From Streptomyces sp. NBC_00335 (GTDB taxonomy: Bacteria > Actinomycetota > Actinomycetes > Streptomycetales > Streptomycetaceae): a DNA stretch of 64,000 nucleotides. This document shows, piece after piece, positions 50,837-59,380 of the stretch. The stretch is taken from the NCBI RefSeq assembly GCF_036127095.1, contig NZ_CP108006.1, forward strand, positions 7,493,501-7,557,500, in the 5' to 3' direction. Every line of letters starts with the position of its first letter. Position 1 is the first letter of the stretch. Under the pieces are notes generated by a model. The model did no database searches, was not told where the DNA came from, and saw only the letters and a program-made list of their open reading frames with translations. The position numbers and the translations under genes are program-made.

Positions 50837-51763
50837 ATGACGCTCCTGTCGACGTCAGCACAGGCGGCCCCGCCGCCCCGCCGCCGAGCGCGCTCCCGCC
50901 TCCGCACGGAGGCATGGGCCGGATGGGGGTTCGCCGGCCCGTTCGTCGCGGTCTTCGGCCTGGTGTTCCTCGCGCCGATCGGATACGCCCTGTACCTGAG
51001 CCTCTTCAAGGACCGGCTCATCGGCGGAACCTCCTTCGTCGGACTCGACAACTACGGCGAGGCCCTCACCGACCCGCGCTTCTGGGACGGACTGGCCCGG
51101 GTGGGCCTGTTCCTCCTGGTCCAGGTGCCGGTCATGCTCGGCATCGCCCTGCTCGTCGCCCTCGCGATCGACAGCGGCCGGCTCTACGGCAAGAGCTTCT
51201 TCCGCGTGGCGGTCTTCCTGCCGTACGCGGTCCCCGCTGTCGTCGCCAGCCTCATCTGGGGCTTCATCTACGGCACGCGCTTCGGCCTCGTCGGCAACAT
51301 CAACGACGCGTTCGGGGTCACACTGCCCGACCCGCTCTCTCCCTCACTGGTCCTCGCGTCCATCGGCAACATCGTGACCTGGGAGTTCGTCGGCTACAAC
51401 ATGCTGATCTTCTACTCGGCCCTCAAGGTCGTGCCCCGCTCGCTCTACGAGGCCGCGGCGATCGACGGAGCGGGGGAGTGGCGCATCGTGACCTCGGTCA
51501 AACTGCCGGCGATCCGCAGCGCGCTCGTCATCGCCACGATCTTCTCGATCATCGGCAGCTTCCAGCTGTTCAACGAACCGAGCATCCTCCAGAAGCTCGC
51601 CCCCAACGCGATCACCAGCGACTTCACCCCGAACCTCTACACCTACTCGCTGTCCTTCGCGGGCCAGCAGCACAACTACGCGGCGACCGTGGCGATCGTG
51701 ATGGGTGTGATCACCGCGATCATCGCCTACACGGTCCAACTGCGCGGCATGCGGAAGGGCTGA
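50837..51763 (+). CDS. Sugar ABC transporter permease, MalF type
   Basis: 308 residues, six membrane helices after a basic N-terminus. The EAA loop is EAAAIDGAGEWRIVTSVKLP. It is the first gene of a permease-permease-binding protein operon without an ATPase, the CUT1 arrangement that in streptomycetes is energised by the shared ATPase MsiK. The LacI-type operator upstream assigns it to the galactan regulon, so it probably imports beta-linked galacto-oligosaccharides. Confidence 0.9.
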   Translation: MTLLSTSAQAAPPPRRRARSRLRTEAWAGWGFAGPFVAVFGLVFLAPIGYALYLSLFKDRLIGGTSFVGLDNYGEALTDPRFWDGLARVGLFLLVQVPVMLGIALLVALAIDSGRLYGKSFFRVAVFLPYAVPAVVASLIWGFIYGTRFGLVGNINDAFGVTLPDPLSPSLVLASIGNIVTWEFVGYNMLIFYSALKVVPRSLYEAAAIDGAGEWRIVTSVKLPAIRSALVIATIFSIIGSFQLFNEPSILQKLAPNAITSDFTPNLYTYSLSFAGQQHNYAATVAIVMGVITAIIAYTVQLRGMRKG

Positions 51764-51767
51764 GCCG

Positions 51768-52727
51768 ATGACCACCTCCCTCGCGACGACGGCGTCCACT
51801 ACGAGCCCCGCCCCGGCGGCAGCCCCGGCAGTCCCGGCCGCACCGGCGGCCGGGCGCCGCAAGCGCCGCCCGCACACCCCGCTCAACCCCCGGCCCAGCA
51901 TCCCGCTGACCGTCGTCACCGGCCTGGTCCTCGTCTACACCCTGCTTCCCCTCGCGTGGCTCCTCGTCAACGCCACCAAGGACCAGAACGGACTGCTCGA
52001 CTCCTTCGGCCTCTGGTTCGCCGAAGACACGCACTTCTGGGACAACATCACCCGCACCCTCACGTACGACGACGGCGTCTTCGTCCGCTGGCTGCTCAAC
52101 ACCCTGCTGTACGTCGCCGCCGGCGCGGGCGGCGCCACGGTCCTCGCCGTACTCGGCGGGTACGCCCTCGCCAAGTACGAGTTCCCCGGCCGCCGGGCCG
52201 TCTTCGCGGTGGTCCTCGGGGCCGTGGCCGTGCCCGGTACCGCGCTCGCGGTCCCCACCTTCCTGATGTTCAGCAACATGGGCTTGACCAACACTCCCTG
52301 GGCGGTGATCATCCCGTCCCTGATCTCGCCCTTCGGGCTCTACCTGATGTGGGTCTTCGCCGCCGAGGCGGTCCCCACCGAGCTTCTGGAGGCCGCGCGC
52401 ATCGACGGCGCGGGCGAGCTGCGCACCTTCTTCACGATCGCGCTGCCGCTGCTCATGCCGGGCACCGTCACGGTGCTGCTGTTCTCGATGGTCGCGACCT
52501 GGAACAACTACTTCCTGCCGCTGATCATGATCAAGGACCCCGACTGGTACCCGCTGACGCTCGGCCTCAACGCCTGGAACGCCCAAGCCCAGACGGCCGG
52601 CGGCGAGGCCGTCTTCGACCTCATCATCACCGGCTCCCTGCTGACGATCGTCCCGATCGTCGCGGTCTTCCTGCTGCTCCAGCGGTTCTGGCAGTCCGGC
52701 CTGGCCGCCGGCAGCGTCAAGGAATGA
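51768..52727 (+). CDS. Sugar ABC transporter permease, MalG type
   Basis: 319 residues starting four bases after the previous stop. An Ala/Pro-rich N-terminal stretch (about 40 residues) precedes six helices and the EAA loop EAARIDGAGELRTFFTIALP. It pairs with the MalF-type permease at 50837. Confidence 0.9.
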   Translation: MTTSLATTASTTSPAPAAAPAVPAAPAAGRRKRRPHTPLNPRPSIPLTVVTGLVLVYTLLPLAWLLVNATKDQNGLLDSFGLWFAEDTHFWDNITRTLTYDDGVFVRWLLNTLLYVAAGAGGATVLAVLGGYALAKYEFPGRRAVFAVVLGAVAVPGTALAVPTFLMFSNMGLTNTPWAVIIPSLISPFGLYLMWVFAAEAVPTELLEAARIDGAGELRTFFTIALPLLMPGTVTVLLFSMVATWNNYFLPLIMIKDPDWYPLTLGLNAWNAQAQTAGGEAVFDLIITGSLLTIVPIVAVFLLLQRFWQSGLAAGSVKE

Positions 52728-52809
52728 CTGCCCCACCCCGGCCTCCCTCCCGTCACGGCTCTCCGCCCCTCCGCACGCCCTCCCGCACCACCGACCAGGA
52801 GCACACCCC

Positions 52810-54144
52810 ATGAGAACTCGTACCGCCCGCAGACTCCTCGGCGCGCTCGCCGTCGTCTCCGCACTCGCCCTCACCGCCACGGCCTGCGGCTCCGACGCCT
52901 CGGACGGTGCCGGCGGCGGCCCCAAGGACATCGAGGCCGCACTGGAGAAGGGGGGCAAGGTGACGGTGTGGGCCTGGGAACCCACGCTCAAGAAGGTCGC
53001 GGAGGACTTCGAGAAGAAGTACCCCAAGGTCGATGTCGAGCTGGTCAACGCCGGGACCGGCGACAAGCAGTACACCGCCCTGCAGAACGCGATAGCGGCC
53101 GGCTCCGGCGCTCCCGACGTGGCGCAGGTCGAGTACTACGCCCTCGGCCAGTTCGCCATCGGCGAGTCGGTCGAGGACCTGTCCTCCTACGGAGCCCAGA
53201 AGTACGGCACGAGCTTCACCCTCGGCCCGTGGAACGCGGTCACCGACGGCAAGGCCATCCACGCCCTGCCCATGGACTCCGGTCCGATGGCGTTCTTCTA
53301 CAACAAGCAGGTCTTTGACAAGCACGGCATCAACGTGCCGACCACCTGGGACGAGTACGTGGAGGCGGCCCGCGCGCTCCACAAGGCCGACCCCAAGATC
53401 TTCATCACGAACGACACGGGCGACGCCGGTGCCACCACCAGCCTCATCTGGCAGGCCGGTGGCCGCCCGTACAAGACGAACGGCACGGCCGTCACCGTGA
53501 ACTTCGGCGACGAGGGAACCAAGACGTTCACCGCCACCTGGCAGAAGCTCCTCGACGAGAAGCTGGTCGCGCCGATCAGCTCCTGGAGCGACGCCTGGTA
53601 CAAGGGCCTGGCCGACGGCTCCATCGCCACCCTCTCCATCGGCGCCTGGATGCCGGCCAACCTCACGTCCGGCGTCGCCTCCGCCTCCGGCGACTGGCGG
53701 GTCGCCCCGCTGCCGCAGTGGACGAAGGGCGCCAAGGTGAGCGCGGAGAACGGCGGCAGCTCGCTCGCCGTTCCGAAGGCCTCCAAGAACAAGGAACTCG
53801 CCTACGCCTTCACGGAGTTCGTGACCACGGGCGCCGGAGCGAGCGCCCGCGTCGCCGAGGGGGCCTTCCCGGCCACCAGTGCCGACCTGGAGTCGCCGGC
53901 GTTCCTCGACGCCCCGTTCCCGTACTTCGGCGGCCAGAAGGCCAACCAGATCTTCGCCGAGTCCGCCCGTAACGTCGGCGTCGACTGGAACTACCTGCCC
54001 TACCAGGTGTACGCGAACTCGGTCTTCAACGACACCGCCGGAAAGGCCTACGTCTCCCCGACCAAGCTCTCCGACGGCCTGAAGGCCTGGCAGGACGCGA
54101 GCGTCAAGTACGGCAAGGACCAGGGCTTCACGGTCAACCAGTAG
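52810..54144 (+). CDS. Sugar ABC transporter substrate-binding lipoprotein, CUT1 type
   Basis: 444 residues with AGGAG before the ATG. A lipoprotein signal ends in the lipobox LTATAC. The binding-protein fold is family 1: VTVWAWEPTLKKVAEDFEKKYPKVDVEL, VAQVEYYALGQF, FFYNKQVFDKHGINVPTTWDEYVEAA. It would deliver oligosaccharides to the two preceding permeases. It is followed by a terminator, so the operon ends here. Confidence 0.92.
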   Translation: MRTRTARRLLGALAVVSALALTATACGSDASDGAGGGPKDIEAALEKGGKVTVWAWEPTLKKVAEDFEKKYPKVDVELVNAGTGDKQYTALQNAIAAGSGAPDVAQVEYYALGQFAIGESVEDLSSYGAQKYGTSFTLGPWNAVTDGKAIHALPMDSGPMAFFYNKQVFDKHGINVPTTWDEYVEAARALHKADPKIFITNDTGDAGATTSLIWQAGGRPYKTNGTAVTVNFGDEGTKTFTATWQKLLDEKLVAPISSWSDAWYKGLADGSIATLSIGAWMPANLTSGVASASGDWRVAPLPQWTKGAKVSAENGGSSLAVPKASKNKELAYAFTEFVTTGAGASARVAEGAFPATSADLESPAFLDAPFPYFGGQKANQIFAESARNVGVDWNYLPYQVYANSVFNDTAGKAYVSPTKLSDGLKAWQDASVKYGKDQGFTVNQ

Positions 54145-54154
54145 GTGCGTCCAC

Positions 54155-54187
54155 GGCTCCGGTCTCCCCGCGGGGGCGGCCGGAGCC
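54155..54187. terminator. Terminator after the importer operon
   Basis: GGCTCCGG (54155-54162) pairs with CCGGAGCC (54180-54187), and the intervening CCCCGCGGGG adds an inner stem. A TTTTTT run at 54209-54214 follows, unusual for this genome. Confidence 0.7.
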
Positions 54188-54217
54188 TCTTGGGTGCAAG
54201 TGATGGTGTTTTTTGTT

Positions 54218-54237
54218 TGATTCTGAGTGATTGTGAT
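54218..54237. promoter_or_regulatory. Direct repeat upstream of the AraF-like gene
   Basis: TGATTCTGAG (54218-54227) is followed at once by TGATTGTGAT (54228-54237), 8 of 10 identical, inside an AT-rich island (54206-54237). It resembles a binding site for an activator or repressor of the AraFGH-type operon; it does not match the LacI-type operators. Confidence 0.4.
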
Positions 54238-54356
54238 GCCCGGATGGGGTGCCCCGCGCCTCCCGTCGCGTCCCTCTCTTCTCCCTCCTCCCTCTCGGAC
54301 CGGCCCCCGCACGCCCCCGGGCGCGGCGGCTGCCGCACGCATCAAGGAGCCCCCCG

Positions 54357-55400
54357 ATGTTCCGATCCGCCCCCCGCCGCGCGGCTGCCGCCACCGGTCT
54401 TCTCGTCACGCTCGGACTGAGCGCGGCCTGCTCGTCCGGCCAGACGGAGAGCTCCACCGGAGACCAGGTCGCCAAGGTCGACGGCAAGATCTCGATCACG
54501 TACCTCCAGAAGCAGGGCGACCAGGAGTACTTCATCGGCGAGGCCGCCGGTGCGAAGGCGAAGGCCGCGGAGCTCGGCATCGACCTCAAGGTCGTCAACC
54601 TGGGCAACGACGCCAACAAGACCGTCAGCGAAGTGCAGGCGGCGATCGCCCAGAAGACGAACGGCGTCATCATCGTCGTGCCGGACCCGGCGGTCGGTCC
54701 GCAGGTCATCGAGACCGCCAGGGACGGGAAGGTCGCGCTCCTGACCTCCGACGACCAGATCTGTACCACCGGCCCGGACCCGGCCGCCTGTGCCAAGAGC
54801 GACCTGGTCCCCCGGATCGGGTTCAGCGGCGCCCAGATGGGCGAGGAGGTCGGCAAGCGCGCCGCCGCCGAGTTCAAGAAGGCCGGCTGGACGGCCGCCG
54901 ACACCCGGGTCGCCGCGGCCTGGAAGCAGGACGTGACCGTCTGCGGTGACCGGGTCGCGGCCGCGAAGAAGGCATTCGATGCGGCCGTTCCCGGCGTCAA
55001 GTCCATCGACGTCCCCACCGACAACACGCCCACCGGCGCCCAGGACAAGATGGCCGCCACGGTCACCGCCAACGCGGGCGTCAAGCACTGGGTGGTCTGG
55101 GGCTGCAACGACGAGAACGTGATGGGCGGTGTCACCGCGCTCGCCAACGCCGGAGTCGGCCCCGACCACGTCGTCGGAGTGGGCCTGGGCGCCTACCTGG
55201 CCTGCAAGGAGTGGCAGTCGGACAAGCCGTCCGGAATGAAGGCCGCGCTGTTCATCAACGGCAAGGACGTCGGCGCCCTGGCCGTCCAGACCATGTACGA
55301 CAAGCTCAAGAACGGCAAGGACTTCCCCGCCGAGGCCTTCGCCCCGACCACCATGGTCGACCAGAGCTCGTGGAAGAGCGCCGGACTCGCCTGCGGCTGA
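54357..55400 (+). CDS. Monosaccharide-binding lipoprotein, AraF-like
   Basis: 347 residues, with AAGGAG at 54344-54349. Lipobox LSAAC. The order of motifs follows E. coli AraF: ITYLQKQGDQEYFIGEAAG, VIIVVPDPAVGPQVIETARDGKVALLTSDDQI, VPTDNTPTGAQDKMAATV, and VWGCNDENVMGGVTAL. AraF binds L-arabinose and D-galactose, both of them arabinogalactan sugars. The gene leads an operon with a two-domain ATPase and a permease (CUT2 type). A perfect palindrome separates it from the ATPase gene. Confidence 0.88.
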   Translation: MFRSAPRRAAAATGLLVTLGLSAACSSGQTESSTGDQVAKVDGKISITYLQKQGDQEYFIGEAAGAKAKAAELGIDLKVVNLGNDANKTVSEVQAAIAQKTNGVIIVVPDPAVGPQVIETARDGKVALLTSDDQICTTGPDPAACAKSDLVPRIGFSGAQMGEEVGKRAAAEFKKAGWTAADTRVAAAWKQDVTVCGDRVAAAKKAFDAAVPGVKSIDVPTDNTPTGAQDKMAATVTANAGVKHWVVWGCNDENVMGGVTALANAGVGPDHVVGVGLGAYLACKEWQSDKPSGMKAALFINGKDVGALAVQTMYDKLKNGKDFPAEAFAPTTMVDQSSWKSAGLACG

Positions 55401-55440
55401 GTGCCCCCGCTCCCCGACGCGTCGGACATCCACCCCCGCA

Positions 55441-55464
55441 GTGGCCCCGACGCGTCGGGGCCAC
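55441..55464. repeat. Perfect 24-bp palindrome between binding-protein and ATPase genes
   Basis: The two 12-base halves of 55441-55464 are exact inverted complements around CGCG. The hairpin lies 41 bases after the stop of the binding protein, where such structures stabilise the upstream message or partly terminate, giving more binding protein than ATPase and permease. Confidence 0.75.
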
Positions 55465-55505
55465 CCCCACCACGCCTGCACCCTGCCTTCGAGGTGAACC
55501 GAGAC

Positions 55506-57098
55506 ATGAGCCCATCGCATCAACCGGCCCCCGCCACGGGATCCCAAGACGGCCCGCCACCCGCGGGATCCCCCTCCTCGTCCGTCGGGGTGTCCGGAAT
55601 CGTCAAACGCTTCGGCGAGGTGCGGGCGCTCGGCGGCGTCACGCTCGACTTCCCCGCCGGACAGATCACCGCTCTGATGGGCGAGAACGGTGCGGGCAAG
55701 TCCACGCTGCTGAAGATCCTCACCGGCGACCACCAGCCCACCGAGGGTCAGGTGGTCGTCGACGCGGAGCCCGTCGTGCTCGACTCCCCGGCCCGCGCAC
55801 GCGCCGCCGGCATCAGGATCATCCCCCAGGAACCCGAGATCGTCCCGCACGTCTCCGTCGCGGAGAACGTCTACGCCGGGTCCCTGCCCCGCAAGCGGGG
55901 GCGCCTCCTGGACCGGGCGGAGCTCAACCGTCGGATCAGGGCCGACCTCGACCGGCTGGGCTTCGCGCACGTGCTCGACCCGGACCTGATCGGATCCCAA
56001 CTCACTGCGGCCCAGCGGCAGCTGGTGGAGATCATGCGCGCGCTGACCGGTGACACCACCGCCCGGCTGATCGCGTTCGACGAGCCCACCTCCTCCCTGT
56101 CGGAGCACGAGGTCGACGCACTGTTCGCGCTCATCCGGCGGTTGCGCGACGAGGGCATCGCGATCGTGTACGTATCGCACCGCATGCAGGAGATCTTCCA
56201 GCTCGCCGACCGCATCGCGGTCCTTCGCGACGGCAGCCTCGTCGATGTCCGGGACGCCCGCACCACGGACGAGGGCGAGCTCGTCCGCCTGATGGTGGGC
56301 CGCGATCTGTCCGCCATGTTCGTACGGCAGCGGGTGGCCACGGACCGGCTCGTCCTCGACGTCCGGAACCTGACGACCGACGACGTGACCGGCATTTCGC
56401 TGCGCGTGCACGCCGGTGAAGTCGTCGGCCTGGCCGGCCTGATCGGAGCCGGCCGCTCCGAACTCGCCCTGGCGCTCGCGGGCGACAGGCCCGTCCGCGC
56501 CGGTACCGCCACGCTGGACGGGGTGACCCTGCGCAGCGGCCGGCCGGGGGACGTCATCCGCGCCGGACTCGGTCTCGCACCCGAGGAACGCAAGGCGCAG
56601 GCGCTGTTCCTCCAGCAGTCCGTCAAGGACAACGCCTCCCTCGTCGTACTGGACCGGCTGAGGCGCCTGCGGTTCGTACGGCGGACGGCCGAACGCCGGC
56701 TCGCCCAGGAGTACTCCGACCGGCTCAGGGTGCGCACCCCATCGATCGACCACGAGGTGCGCAAGCTGTCGGGCGGCAATCAGCAGAAGGTCGTGCTGGC
56801 CCGGTGGCTGGCCCGCAAACCGAAGGTGCTGATCCTCGACGAGCCGACTCGCGGCATCGACGTCGGCGCGAAGGCGGAGATCTACCAGATCATCGCCGAC
56901 CTCGCCGCCGAGGGCGTCGCGGTGCTGGTCATCTCCTCCGAACTCCCCGAACTCCTCGGCCTCGCCGACCGGATCGTCGTCATGCAGGGCGGCCGGATCA
57001 CCGGCGAGCTCGACCGCAGCGAAGCCACCGAAGCAGCCATCCTCGAACTCGCCATGGCCGACGACATCGTCGGCGCCGGCGCCGGAGCATCATCATGA
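55506..57098 (+). CDS. Monosaccharide ABC transporter ATPase, duplicated (AraG/RbsA type)
   Basis: 530 residues with two ATPase domains. The first has Walker A GENGAGKST, LTAAQRQLVEIMRAL, LIAFDEPTSSL and the switch VSHRM. The second has a degenerate Walker A (GLIGAGRSE), a signature LSGGNQQKVVLARWL and ILDEPTRGIDVGAK, which is the usual asymmetry of CUT2 ATPases. The first 30 residues are a Pro/Ser-rich addition. The TGA overlaps the permease start (ATGA). Confidence 0.92.
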   Translation: MSPSHQPAPATGSQDGPPPAGSPSSSVGVSGIVKRFGEVRALGGVTLDFPAGQITALMGENGAGKSTLLKILTGDHQPTEGQVVVDAEPVVLDSPARARAAGIRIIPQEPEIVPHVSVAENVYAGSLPRKRGRLLDRAELNRRIRADLDRLGFAHVLDPDLIGSQLTAAQRQLVEIMRALTGDTTARLIAFDEPTSSLSEHEVDALFALIRRLRDEGIAIVYVSHRMQEIFQLADRIAVLRDGSLVDVRDARTTDEGELVRLMVGRDLSAMFVRQRVATDRLVLDVRNLTTDDVTGISLRVHAGEVVGLAGLIGAGRSELALALAGDRPVRAGTATLDGVTLRSGRPGDVIRAGLGLAPEERKAQALFLQQSVKDNASLVVLDRLRRLRFVRRTAERRLAQEYSDRLRVRTPSIDHEVRKLSGGNQQKVVLARWLARKPKVLILDEPTRGIDVGAKAEIYQIIADLAAEGVAVLVISSELPELLGLADRIVVMQGGRITGELDRSEATEAAILELAMADDIVGAGAGASS

Positions 57099-58135
57099 CC
57101 CTCACCAGCACTCCCGTCCCGGCTGCGAAGAGCCCCCGGGGCCGCGACGGCCGCGCTTCGCGCAGGCCCGGGCTCCTGGCCGGCGTCGACGGCCAAAACA
57201 TCAGCCTCATCGGCGCACTCGTCGTCGTCCTGGCCCTGTTCGGCCTCCTCAACGACAACTACCTGAGCCTGTCCAACATGCAGGTGATCGCCGAAGCGGC
57301 GACCATCACCGGGCTGCTCGCCGTCGTGCAGACCGTGGTCATCATCTGCGGCGGACTCGACATCTCCGTCGGCTCGCAGGTCGGCGTCGCGTCCGTCGTC
57401 AGCGCCATGGTCTTCACCGCGACGGGTTCGGGCGCTCTGCTCGCCATGGCCGCCGCGGTCGGCGTCGGCGTTCTCGTCGGTGCGCTGAACGGCCTGGTCA
57501 TCGTCTACGGACGGGTCAACCCCACCATCGCCACGCTCGCCGGCCTCGCCGCCTACAAGGGCCTCGCCCAGCTGCTGTCCGACGGCCGCGCCCAGGGCTA
57601 CGTCCTGGGTGACGACGTCTTCGTCTTCCTGGGGCGCGGCAAGATCGCCGGAGTTCCGGCCATGGTCTGGATCCTGATCGTCGTGGCCGCGTCCGTGCAC
57701 CTGCTGCTCAAGTACACCGACATCGGGCGCAACCTGTACGCGATCGGCGGCAATGACACCGCCGCACGACTGGCCGGCATCAGCATCAACAAGTACCTGA
57801 TCTGCGTCTACGCCCTGATCGGCGTGGTGGCCGCGGTGGCCGGCATCCTGCTGACGGCTCGTACGGGCTCCGGGCAGCCGGTCTCCGGCAGCGAAGGCCT
57901 CGAACTGAAGGCCATCACCGCCGCGGCGCTCGGCGGCGCCGCCCTCAAGGGCGGCAAGGGCGGCATCGGCGGCACGCTCCTCGCGGTGGCCCTGCTCGGC
58001 TGCCTGGAGAACGGGCTGACCGTCGAGGGCATCAACACCTTCTGGCAGAACGTCGCCCAGGGCGCACTGCTGGTCATCGCGGTCGTCATCCAGCAGCGCC
58101 GCAGCGGCGAACGCGCGGTCGGTCTTCCCCACTGA
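57095..58135 (+). CDS. Monosaccharide ABC transporter permease (AraH/RbsC type)
   Basis: 346 residues, ATGA overlap with the ATPase gene. About ten membrane segments with the family sequences GLDISVGSQVGVASVV and GVNPTIATLAG-like GRVNPTIATLAGLAAYKG, then IGGNDTAARLAGI. Together with the AraF-like and AraG-like neighbours it forms a complete importer for a pentose or hexose, probably arabinose or galactose released by the exo-enzyme. Confidence 0.92.
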   Translation: MTLTSTPVPAAKSPRGRDGRASRRPGLLAGVDGQNISLIGALVVVLALFGLLNDNYLSLSNMQVIAEAATITGLLAVVQTVVIICGGLDISVGSQVGVASVVSAMVFTATGSGALLAMAAAVGVGVLVGALNGLVIVYGRVNPTIATLAGLAAYKGLAQLLSDGRAQGYVLGDDVFVFLGRGKIAGVPAMVWILIVVAASVHLLLKYTDIGRNLYAIGGNDTAARLAGISINKYLICVYALIGVVAAVAGILLTARTGSGQPVSGSEGLELKAITAAALGGAALKGGKGGIGGTLLAVALLGCLENGLTVEGINTFWQNVAQGALLVIAVVIQQRRSGERAVGLPH

Positions 58136-58149
58136 AAAGTCCTCTCCCC

Positions 58150-58204
58150 GGAGTCCGGCGCCGCTCACAGCGGCGCCGGACTCCCGCCGTTGCGGCGGGA
58201 GTCC
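58150..58204. terminator. Tandem, mutually exclusive terminator hairpins
   Basis: GGAGTCCGGCGCCGCT (58150-58165) pairs with 58169-58184 (16 bp, loop CAC). The middle segment 58178-58189 can instead pair with 58193-58204 (12 bp, loop TTG). The two hairpins share bases 58178-58184, so only one can form at a time. They lie between the convergent permease and galactonate dehydratase genes and probably terminate from both sides. Confidence 0.8.
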
Positions 58205-58234
58205 GGCGCGATCTGTCGGGTCAGCGCGGTCCGG

Positions 58235-59380
58235 CTACCACTCGGCCTGGGAGCCGTCGTCGCGGCGCCAGACCGGGTTGCGCCAGCGGTGGCCTTGCTC
58301 GGCGGCGCGCTCGACTGCCTTCTCGTCGATCTCGATGCCCAGGCCGGGGGCCGTCGGGAGGCCGACGTGGCCGTCCTCGTAGCGGAAGACCGACGGGTCG
58401 ACGAGGTAGTCGAGGAGGTCGGAGCCGTCGTTGTAGTGGATGCCGAGGCTCTGCTCCTGGATCAGGAGGTTGGGCGTCGCGAAGCCGACCTGGAGGCAGG
58501 CGGCCAGCGCGATCGGTCCGAGCGGGCAGTGCGGGGCCAGCGAGACGTCGTACGCCTCCGCCATCGCCGCGATGCGCCGGACCTCGGAGATGCCGCCGGC
58601 GTGGGACAGGTCGGGCTGGGCGACGGCCACGCCCGCCGCGAGCACGTTCTTGAAGTCCCAGCGCGAGTAGAGGCGTTCCCCCGTGGCGATCGGGATGCTG
58701 GTGGACCGTACGACCTCGCCGATGCGGTCGCTCAGCTCCGGCACCACCGGCTCCTCGACGAAGAGGGGGAGGAACTCCTCCAGCAGGGGCAGGACGCGAC
58801 GCGCCATGGGGAGCGTGAGCCGGCCGTGGAAGTCGACGGCTATGTCGAAGCCGTTGCCGACCTCGGCGCGGACGCTCGCCACCCGGTCGGCGATGCCGTG
58901 CACGGCTTCCGGGGTGTCGATCAGGCGCAGTTGCGCCGACGCGTTCATCTTGATCGCGGTGAAGCCCGCGTCCCGGCGGGCCGCCGCCTCCTCGGCCACG
59001 TCGGTCGGACGATCGCCGCCGATCCAGCTGTAGACCCGGACGCGATCGCGGACGTTGCCCCCGAGCAGCTGCCACACCGGGACGCCCATCGCCTTGCCGG
59101 CGATGTCCCACAGGGCCTGGTCGATGCCCGCCACCGCGCTGGAGAGCACGGGACCGCCCCGGTAGAAGCCCCCCTTGGTGAGGACCTGCCAGTGGTCCTC
59201 GATGCGCAGCGGGTCCCTGCCGATCAGGTAGTCGGAGAGTTCTTCGACGGCGGCGGCGACGGTGTGCGCCCGGCCTTCGACGACGGGTTCGCCCCAGCCG
59301 GTGATGCCCTCGTCGGTGTCGATGCGCAGGAAGCACCAGCGCGGGGCCACCAGGTACGTACGCAGGGAGGTGATCTTCAC
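58235..59380 (-). CDS. dgoD: D-galactonate dehydratase (enolase superfamily)
   Basis: 381 residues, one fewer than E. coli DgoD, which it resembles along its whole length (APRWCFLRIDTDEGITGWGEP, YRGGPVLSSAVAGIDQALWDI, YSWIGGDRPTDV). Metal ligands D183, E209 and E235 (VDFHGR, FVEEPV, TGERL) and the catalytic H185 and H284 (LAPHCPLGPIALAACL) are present. It dehydrates D-galactonate to 2-keto-3-deoxygalactonate. The GTG start overlaps the SDR stop (GTGA). It is the last gene of the De Ley-Doudoroff operon. Confidence 0.95.
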   Translation of the reverse strand: MKITSLRTYLVAPRWCFLRIDTDEGITGWGEPVVEGRAHTVAAAVEELSDYLIGRDPLRIEDHWQVLTKGGFYRGGPVLSSAVAGIDQALWDIAGKAMGVPVWQLLGGNVRDRVRVYSWIGGDRPTDVAEEAAARRDAGFTAIKMNASAQLRLIDTPEAVHGIADRVASVRAEVGNGFDIAVDFHGRLTLPMARRVLPLLEEFLPLFVEEPVVPELSDRIGEVVRSTSIPIATGERLYSRWDFKNVLAAGVAVAQPDLSHAGGISEVRRIAAMAEAYDVSLAPHCPLGPIALAACLQVGFATPNLLIQEQSLGIHYNDGSDLLDYLVDPSVFRYEDGHVGLPTAPGLGIEIDEKAVERAAEQGHRWRNPVWRRDDGSQAEW

